In this document: positions 57,701 through 64,000 of the stretch, in pieces
Position numbering within the stretch: position 1 is the first letter of the stretch
How the letters are laid out: each line of letters begins with the position of its first letter
Assembly: GCA_033398695.1 (NCBI GenBank)
Contig: JAWKAU010000213.1
Coordinates: 1-64,000, forward strand
Direction: 5' to 3'
Length of the DNA: 64,000 nucleotides
Source of the DNA: Orobanche coerulescens
Taxonomy: Eukaryota; Streptophyta; Magnoliopsida; Lamiales; Orobanchaceae
Made by a program: the position numbers and the translations under genes
Notes under the pieces: model-generated
Seen by the model: the letters and a program-made list of their open reading frames with translations, nothing else
Database searches by the model: none
What the model was told of the DNA's origin: nothing

Positions 57701-58123
57701 AAAGAGTTATCAACAACGAGCCTAAGTGCTAAATAAACACGCGATTCCGACCATCTTAGGGTACGAATAAACGAATACAAAATCTAGTGCCCAATATTTT
57801 TGGAAAATTACAAACAGCCCAAACGCTCGAGAATCACGATTCGAGCTAGAGCAACAACGCCCATGCTCACGACACGTCTGAAAATATTAAATGAACTTGT
57901 AGAAACAGCTAAATGATAGAACAAGATTTGCAAGAATCGAACCCAAATACATAAAAACCACAATAATTCACAGATTTCAACAAAACAGCTTCGAAACTTG
58001 TTCGGATGGTAAAATATGCAGAATAAAATAGTTTAAATTGTCGAAAAGGTTACAAGCGAGTCGCTAAAAATAAAAAATCTCAAAAAAGAGAAATTACTAA
58101 AAATAGAAGGTATGAATATCACA
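54748..58123 (-). repeat. Element D LTR (3' LTR in element sense)
   Basis: 3376 bp with TGTAACACCC...AATATCACA ends. In element sense: palindromes TTACGGCCGTAA and variants (57607-57527), TATA GGGATATAAACCC (57520-57508), donor CGAG/GTAATT (57324), acceptor ATTTGCAG (55122) and the TTTGCTAACCCCC hairpin (55180-55148). It abuts C's right target duplication with two bases between; the bases tatgt (54743-54747) may be its own duplication, but the partner is not in the window. Confidence 0.8.
57508..57607 (-). promoter_or_regulatory. Element D TATA box and TTACGGCCGTAA palindromes
   Basis: The palindrome is perfect at 57527-57538 and 57573-57584 and one base off (TTACGACCGTAA) at 57596-57607. 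Steps are 46 and 23 bp. TATA lies 7 bp beyond the nearest site. Same geometry as A and F with a different palindrome. Confidence 0.75.
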
Positions 58124-58385
58124 TTCCTCACACTAAAAAGAAGTTTCATTCCCGAAACTTAGAACAATAAAAGTTGGAAATGTAAAGCAACAGATTGAGA
58201 AATAATCAAAGTCACGGTTGTCGGAAATAGCAACGATTAAGACAATTATAAAATCTTCACTCGCCAATGCTAGGCTCTTCAAAGAAGAGAAGTAAAGGTT
58301 TGGGACATCCTCAGTCATTTGCTTTGCTCATCGATAGAGTGGCGTTCTTTGCCTGCTCAGAGACTATCTCGCAAAATTATATTCG
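58124..58385 (-). mobile_element. Element D pol 3' end remnant
   Basis: In element sense it ends with GTTTCGGGAATGAAAC and GTGTGAGGAA before the LTR, as in the other chromoviruses. No pol domain can be read here. Gag follows only 260 bp away, so nearly all of pol is deleted. Confidence 0.6.
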
Positions 58386-58771
58386 ATGACCCTCACACCC
58401 GCATCGGTAGCAAGTCAAGGGTGGAGAGGAACAATGTGCATGAACATACCCCGGGACATTGCAGTTGAAGCACCTTCTCATCTTACCGGAAGTCACGATG
58501 TTGGTTTAGAACTTTTAGCGCTCACACCCGACCGAGAAGACGGTGCATTCGAACGATGCGGGGGTTTGGGAACCTTAGTTTCTTTGCCACCCGAGAATCT
58601 TCGAGAAGTCTTTTGTCTCTTTGCCCTGCTCATGGGCTCGATCACCGAATAGATCTTATAGGATATCGTCCAATCTTGATACTCTTTCACGATAGCATGA
58701 ATCATTATCGTACAAACCACGTCACCACTTCCACAACCATTATGATGGCCACGTCTGCTAATGCTCGACAT
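58386..58771 (-). pseudogene. Element D gag remnant with two zinc knuckles
   Basis: ATG at 58771 follows an acceptor-like GTCCTAG. The N-terminus (MSSISRRGHHNG) resembles C's gag start. Most of the capsid is missing; after about 19 residues the frame enters an unrelated-looking join, then a basic Ser/Arg/Lys-rich linker to a stop near 58494. In the next frame 58386-58490 encodes the knuckles CFNCNVPGYVHAHC (the usual His is Tyr) and CYRCGCEGH. A gag reduced by internal deletion. Confidence 0.7.
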
Positions 58772-59199
58772 GCTAGGACATATAATACCATTCAGCACAA
58801 CAAACAAACAATAACACCAAAAATATCCACACAAGGCACATAATGAAATGCTGAAGTTGTATCCGCAACTCGAGAATACTTTCGACCATAGCACTCAGTA
58901 TCTTACGACCATAACATGCTGTTGAACAGCAAAAATCAGCCAGCAGTCCTGAACATCCCACAATGGTAATGGCGACACAAACATGAACAATTTTGAAGCA
59001 TGCATAGTATATATGAGTCCGAACGCTCTCATTTTACCCGAAAACGACACTATATGGGTCATGGAACAACTAACTCTTAGAGCGCAAACCTTAGAAATCA
59101 ACTTCTAATCCCCCGACGAGGATAATAATATTATGCACATAAACAATATGAGTGGGAATTCACACCGTCACACGAGTTATGAACTCGGGCGATAAGTAA
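58772..59199. other. Element D leader remnant and unclassified sequence
   Basis: In the D sense this should be the 5' leader, but I find no primer site or LTR boundary, so D is truncated somewhere before about 59200. No gene seen. Confidence 0.4.
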
Positions 59200-61628
59200 A
59201 ATATAGTGCGTAATTTATTATGTTAATTGTATGCTTTTATTATATTCATTTGAGCACATTAAATTAATTTCTACATATTTGAATTTTGGATGCAATTTAC
59301 TTCATAGTGGAATTTATTGATTATTTTAGGTATTTAGAGTATTTTTGGAGTTAGAAGAGCTATTTGGGCCATCATACGAGCACCCCATTGGAATTTGGGC
59401 CTTAAATATTGCTGCAGCCGCTAACACTAGATGACCTAGTGCCAGATCTAATTTTGGGATTTACTTACTTGAGGCCTAAGAAAAGAATTAAACACAACCC
59501 TAATGGCCCATACCGAGGCTGCCCCCACATCTATATAATGAGGACGAAGCAGTTGCAGAAGGTATCTCATCAAATCTTACACATCTATCTCCATCTTAAT
59601 TTTTCCTACATCTAGATCTCCCACTATCGAGCTAAGATAAGCGAATAGGGCACCACCAAGGCGGGCGGAGGACCATCATCGCAACAGGGCAGAGAAAGAA
59701 ACTAGATATACTTCATCGGTTTTATTTCTCTTATTATTTATGATTAACTCTGTCTTTTTTAGCCACGGGTAATTTATTATTTCATTTCTTAGCTATGTTT
59801 GAACCCGTACCTATTTATGATCTAATCCCGTAACATATTTTTGCTTTGATTCCGCTGAATTATCTTTGAGTTATTGGGCTAATTTATTTATGTTATAATT
59901 CACTTTGATTAGTTTGGCCAACTTAATTGAGGTTTTTATATCTATTGCTAGATCTAGGGTTACAGTACATAATCATTATAATTCTAAATCATAAGTAGCA
60001 ACAATTGATTTTATTCAGTTGGGTAACACAAAATCAAGATCCCTTGGGTCGAGCTTCTGAACTCAATATCTTGTCTATAACCATCATTTTGGTTCCTAAT
60101 GCATCTAATGAACAAGATTTAAAGAGCTTGTTTTAAATCCTTCGTCTAGATAGGTTTAATTGAAGAGCTTGTTTTAATTGAATAAACTTAAGAAACGATA
60201 GGAGTCAACAGAGCTTGTTGTTGATTTTAGAGTAGGAGTTCAATAAGAATTAAGGAAAGATAAGTGTTGCACTAAATAGTAATTTCTAGTAGGATGGCGG
60301 AACACGGAACTAAGAACTGAATTTTTTTTATTAATATATTTCCTTCTTGATTTTACTGCTTTGATTTTCTTACTTTCTTATTTATTTTCATTCAATTCGA
60401 ACAACCAACCCCCCTTTATTATTATTATTTTTAGTATTAATATTTTTAGTTCTAAATTATTCAACTCAATAAGTACAATTAATTCTTCCGCTCAGCGTGT
60501 GATCGACCCTTACTTACCAATACTACTATTTAGTATAAGTGAGTCAAGGATTGTTTATAATATTTAAGTTTGACGCGTCTCGACAGCACGGTCAAAATTT
60601 TGGTGATCTGAATCGAATAGTTCTTCCTTCAATGGCGAAAGAGGCGATACAAGAAGATAAGGAAAATCAAGATTTATGTGTCTCATAAAGTGGAAATCCA
60701 TATACCATCAAGCGATGCAATTAAGCGAATGCAGAGGGAGGAGTTTGAAGAAATACTCTTGATTGACGAGATCAATAATACATGTGCTCCATGAGATCAT
60801 ACCAAGACTGAACCATTTTCTATGGCATGGTCCCTCTACATATAAAAGGACTATGAATGTAATTAGAATTCTTTGCCCTAATGGGTTGAAGTGGCGCAAA
60901 AAAATAAAAATAATGGTGTATGTACTTGGTTTAAGACCTATACCAAAACCTCCATGGTGTGTTTGCTAAAAATTAAAGTTTCTAGTCGAGCCAACGACAT
61001 AAAATAAAGGCATTAGCTGGGAGGCAACCTAGTATTTATTTATTTATGTTTTTATTTTTTAGTTGTAGAACCAAATAAATTTCTCATTTCTTTCTTTTTT
61101 GTTTTTTATAGGTAACAGAGGCTCTTGGATATGGTTGGTCAACAATGGACTTTGAATCAAGTTTGAAGAAGGTTGACTATTGTGCAGAGAAATGATATTG
61201 GGCGACCCAGTACCGCAAATTGTCCCAGTGTGAGAATCTACAAGAAAGTCTACTTTTTCCCCAGGACTAACACATCTCATTACATGGTGAATTCTTCTCT
61301 CTACTGTGTGTTATCCTTTTCTATTAAAAGTGACATAATGCTTGATTAGTTTTTTAGAAAAACAGGGAACAAGTGGTGTGATCAATATCAAGTTTGAGAA
61401 AGTTTGTCATGTGAAAAATTGAGTTTTTAAATAGTCCTTAATTTTTGGTAATCGGTTCAAGTCATCTGCACTATTAGTCAAATGAAGTGTGCGGAAACAT
61501 TTCGCGGTTGTGATTGATCATTAGAAAATTTTAGATGGGATGCTTCATTGATTTTGACTAAAGGGTTTGAGCAAGGGTGTATGAGATTCAAATCAAAATC
61601 ACTTTCATGTGAGCTTTAAAACCTTAGG
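59200..61628 (+). mobile_element. Element G: deleted Athila/Tat-like Ty3/Gypsy remnant
   Basis: AT-rich. The stretch 60480-60600 has GATCGACCCTTACTTACC, then AATTTTGGTG, resembling the LTR end and TTTTGGCGCC-type primer region of Athila/Tat elements. At 60981-61035 comes TCTAGTCGAGCCAACGAC and then GGGAGGCAACCTAGTATTTA, a landmark I know from the region after pol in those elements. Gag and pol between are almost all gone. 61060-61628 would be the non-coding 3' part. Exact ends and TSD not found. Confidence 0.6.
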
Positions 61629-62305
61629 TGTAATACCCGGATTTTCAGTATAAATTTTTCGCATTATTTTATCTGAGATAAATTGTATAGCTTGGTGTCT
61701 ATACAGTATGGATAAAATAAATTGAAGATTGAGATAGCTATATTTGTACAATTGACGTAATTAGTCAACAATCATATTTTAGGATATCGTGTATCAATTT
61801 GTTTCGATTTGGATATCGGGTATATCATATGAGAATGTTATTGGATCAAGTATGTGTATTCAGTATGCCGTATGTTCGTATCCAGTATATCGAGACGGAC
61901 AGGAACAGTTGGATTTTGGCCAAGTGCTGAAGGCCGTTACGTACGCTAAGCTTAAGGACTAATGAACGCTATGTTGCTACGTGTTACGTACGTTATGCAT
62001 AAGGCATTAGGTACGTAACGAGAGGAATCAGGCAGGATCCGAGAGATGGCCGACAGGTGGGTCCCGTGGTCGGCAGCTTTCGGCGAAGAACGTGCATGGG
62101 CGAGTCAACCCTTGGTTAACCTACGTTATGACTGGTAAATTACGTATGTTAACTGTGTAATTTACTGTAGCAAGTCAACGTACGTATTACGCACACTATG
62201 AGCAAGGGTTACGTACATAAGGCATTGAACGAAATGAATCAGTGACCTCTGGACTGTCATTACGTATGCTACCAAGGTCAGATAGCATACGTAAGAGGGT
62301 GTTAC
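61629..62305 (+). mobile_element. LTR H (5' part), Ty3/Gypsy-like
   Basis: Starts TGTAATACCCGG, like the Tekay-type LTR starts in this window. Palindrome-like sites TTACGTACGCTA and relatives begin at 61937, 61961 (weak), 61984 and 62007, 23-24 bp apart, with more to about 62295. The LTR is cut by a CACTA terminus at 62306. No coding sequence. Confidence 0.6.
61937..62295 (+). promoter_or_regulatory. TTACGTACGYTA array of LTR H
   Basis: Four sites keep a 23-24 bp register (61937, 61961, 61984, 62007). Further TACGTA-centred words follow near 62120, 62143, 62175, 62205, 62258 and 62284. The related TATA box would lie beyond the CACTA insertion. Confidence 0.6.
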
Positions 62306-62570
62306 CACTAGTAGAAAAAACATCAACGACTTCGGTACGTCTCACTTCGGTAATGTATATTAGCGAAGTAAAAACAAACAGCAACTTCGCTTTTCAATTT
62401 AGGGAAGTAAACTACACACATAGACTTCAGTAAATGGTATCAAACAAAAAGGCAGGAGCTAGTTAGAAATTTTAAGTTCCAAAGACTTCGCTAATTTTAT
62501 AATTACTGAAGTAAAAAGTGTGAAATTTTTTTTTGACGCAATATTTTTACAACAGTGAAGTATACTTGAC
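62306..62570 (+). mobile_element. CACTA transposon terminus with subterminal repeats
   Basis: CACTAGTAGAAAAAAC matches the CACTA-superfamily terminal inverted repeat. It is followed within 250 bp by at least eight copies in both orientations of ACTTCGSTAA/TTACCGAAGT-like words (62329, 62344, 62363, 62384, 62403, 62424, 62482, 62507, 62556). The other terminus is not in the window, so the element extends past it or is truncated. Confidence 0.7.
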
Positions 62571-63447
62571 CTCAATTATTTTTCACACTCCAAAAATTTT
62601 TCAAACTCCAAAAAACCCTCCTTCTTCGCCTGCTCATTTCCTCCATTATTTCCTCCCAAATTTTTTTCCCGCTCCAGTAAAAACCTACTGCCGCTTCGCC
62701 CGCGATTAAGCTATATTCTTGCGGAGTCTGATGATTAGGGTTCTTTCATCGCCCCTTCGAGGTTTTTTTAGTTTCATCGAAATTTTTGGGGATATTTTCA
62801 ATCTAGATTTTATTATAGTTTTTACTCACACATTTTCTTTTATTCTTCTCATAATCGAATGTCTGCTGGCGAAATTGCTCATAATCGGACGACTGGTGGT
62901 GATATTGTACGAATTGGCTTAGGTAAGGTCTTTCTTTGGGTTTTTATTCTTCATAGTATATGTGTGGTGGGGTTTCTGTATGTGTTTGTTTCTGTATGTA
63001 TGTGAGTATTGTGTTTCTGAGTTTCTTAGGTCTTTCTTTGCAGATTCTGAAAAAAGATTTTTTCTATGGATTGATTTTGGGTTTTGTGGAATATATGTGT
63101 ATTGTTTGGGGGTTTTTCTTTGGGGGTTCAAGGTATATGTTGTTTCTTCATATATGTTAATTAGGGGCCATGTTAGGGTGATGTTAATTGTGTTTGAGTG
63201 ATGTTAGTCTTAATCGGGGTCTGCGTGAGTGATGTTAATTTGTGATCATGTTTCTGTATATTGTCATTGTTGATAGTGTTGGTGGTGATTCTGTTTGAGT
63301 TTGTTTAGTGTGTATGTATGTGAGTATTGTGCAAGATTTGATGCAAGTTTTAGTATGTTTGTTAATTGGCAAGATTGTTGGCAAGATTTGATGCATGAGT
63401 TGTAGAGTGCTTGATTGATATGATAAAATTTTATATTTGGTTGTCAA
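62571..63447 (+). other. Region inside the CACTA element: possible 5' leader, no recognised gene
   Basis: Pyrimidine-rich, then T-rich and GTGTGT-like sequence. A possible tiny first exon runs from ATG 62859 to a donor-like AG/GTAAGG at 62923; the 21-22 residue product begins MSAGEIAHNR and matches nothing I know. It could be a CACTA gene start or chance. Nothing else seen. Confidence 0.25.
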
Positions 63448-63540
63448 TGTTGACTCAAAGTATTTTGATGATGATCGTATTCAAAACATTTAACAAAACC
63501 TATCCCATCGAGCTGCTATATTGAAGGAAAATCATGTTCT

Positions 63541-63988
63541 TAGCGCACGCTACAGCCTGTATAGTAGCGCACGCTATAGAGGGAAAAAGTCACCTGCAGT
63601 CAGGCAAGTAATTTGCAGCCTAGTGGAGTCACCTGATGGATAGCGCATGCAAAATAAAAAATATCAGCACACGCTAACCTGTTATCTTAGCGCACGCTAT
63701 CATCTATTTATAGCGCACACTATCGCACTCAAGGCAGAGAGACAGTAAGGTCTGGACAGAAAAAGGAAAAGCATTTGCGCACGCTACGGATGTACACTTA
63801 CATACGCTATTCAGAGGTCTTAGCGCACGTTACATATCATATCTTGCGCATGCTACCGAAAAGTATTTTGGTAGTCCAGTAGGGTCTGGACTCATATAAA
63901 GGATGCTATTACGTACGCTAATCAAGCTAACGTACGCTATATGGAAAAGTTGTAGCGCACGCTACAATACATGTGTTAGCGCACGCTA
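63541..63988 (+). promoter_or_regulatory. Dense TAGCGCACGCTA array in an unassigned LTR-like tract
   Basis: Sites start at 63541, 63565, 63641, 63665, 63688, 63711, 63775, 63798, 63821, 63844, 63909, 63928, 63953 and 63977: 14 in about 450 bp. Most steps are 23-24 bp. A TATA-like CATATAAAGG at 63893-63902 follows site ten. The host element's ends are not in the window, so LTR identity is inferred from the shared motif. 63448-63540 holds nothing I recognise. Confidence 0.7.
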
Positions 63989-64000
63989 AACGTTCAAACT

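Noticed and set aside
58386..58652. Plus-strand 88-aa ORF as a host gene
   Set aside because: The minus strand here encodes two gag zinc knuckles of element D; the plus frame is a shadow.
63541..63988. Regular short repeats with unique spacers, resembling a CRISPR array
   Set aside because: Repeats are 12-bp palindromes with 11-bp spacers in a plant LTR context, far too short for CRISPR, with no cas genes.

Overview
The window is repetitive DNA from a flowering plant, almost certainly heterochromatin of a large genome. It is filled from end to end with LTR retrotransposons, mostly Ty3/Gypsy chromoviruses. Evidence for a plant: Tekay/Del-type gag-pol with a C-terminal chromodomain, initiator-Met tRNA primer sites, long LTRs, non-coding LARD-like derivatives, an Athila/Tat-like remnant, a hAT-like MITE and a CACTA terminus. 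I see no host gene, rRNA or tRNA. The species cannot be told from the sequence.

Layout, with my own labels. E (1-1970, minus) is part of an old LTR. Element C (1971-54740, plus, TSD cctat) inserted into E just upstream of E's TATA box. C's left LTR was then split twice. The first insertion is array A (2179-26380, minus, TSD gattg): four LTRs and three gag-pol interiors in tandem, with one TSD for the whole 24.2 kb. The second is LARD-like element B (26738-36530, plus, TSD cttat), whose left LTR holds a probable solo Copia LTR (29248-30654, TSD gtaaa). C's decayed gag-pol lies at 38326-42650. C's right LTR holds a 471-bp hAT-like MITE (43026-43496) and LARD-like element F (44039-53500, minus, TSD gatag). 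After C come an LTR and deleted gag of element D (54748-58771, minus), an Athila/Tat-like remnant G (about 59200-61628, plus), LTR H (from 61629, plus) cut by a CACTA terminus at 62306, and a motif-dense LTR-like tract (63541-64000). Nesting reaches four layers: E > C > B > solo LTR. Every closed insertion is supported by matching TSDs, and those into C also by the other C LTR acting as an empty-site control.

The most interesting structure is not coding. The LTR promoters carry arrays of a 12-bp dyad-symmetric motif, consensus TAGCGYRCGCTA, at a 22-24 bp period directly upstream of the TATA box. In A there is a second array downstream. The register recurs in A, C, F, H and the window-end tract. 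D has TTACGGCCGTAA at 46 and 23 bp steps. B has CCTATCGGCCGATAGG-type sites. Different families thus seem to carry their own palindrome at the same place, which suggests an operator array for a dimeric DNA-binding factor.

The LTRs of A-E also share a block that looks like the 3' end of a leader intron: TTTGCTAAC, then a CCCC-loop-GGGG hairpin (a C(UUCG)G tetraloop in A), then an AG acceptor, with a plausible donor about 200 nt after the TATA box. A second short intron sits just before the gag start in A and C.

Caution: differences between near-identical copies concentrate at CAG/CTG and homopolymers, as expected from long-read consensus error at CHG-methylated sites. Some frameshifts, above all in the leftmost A interior, may therefore not be real.
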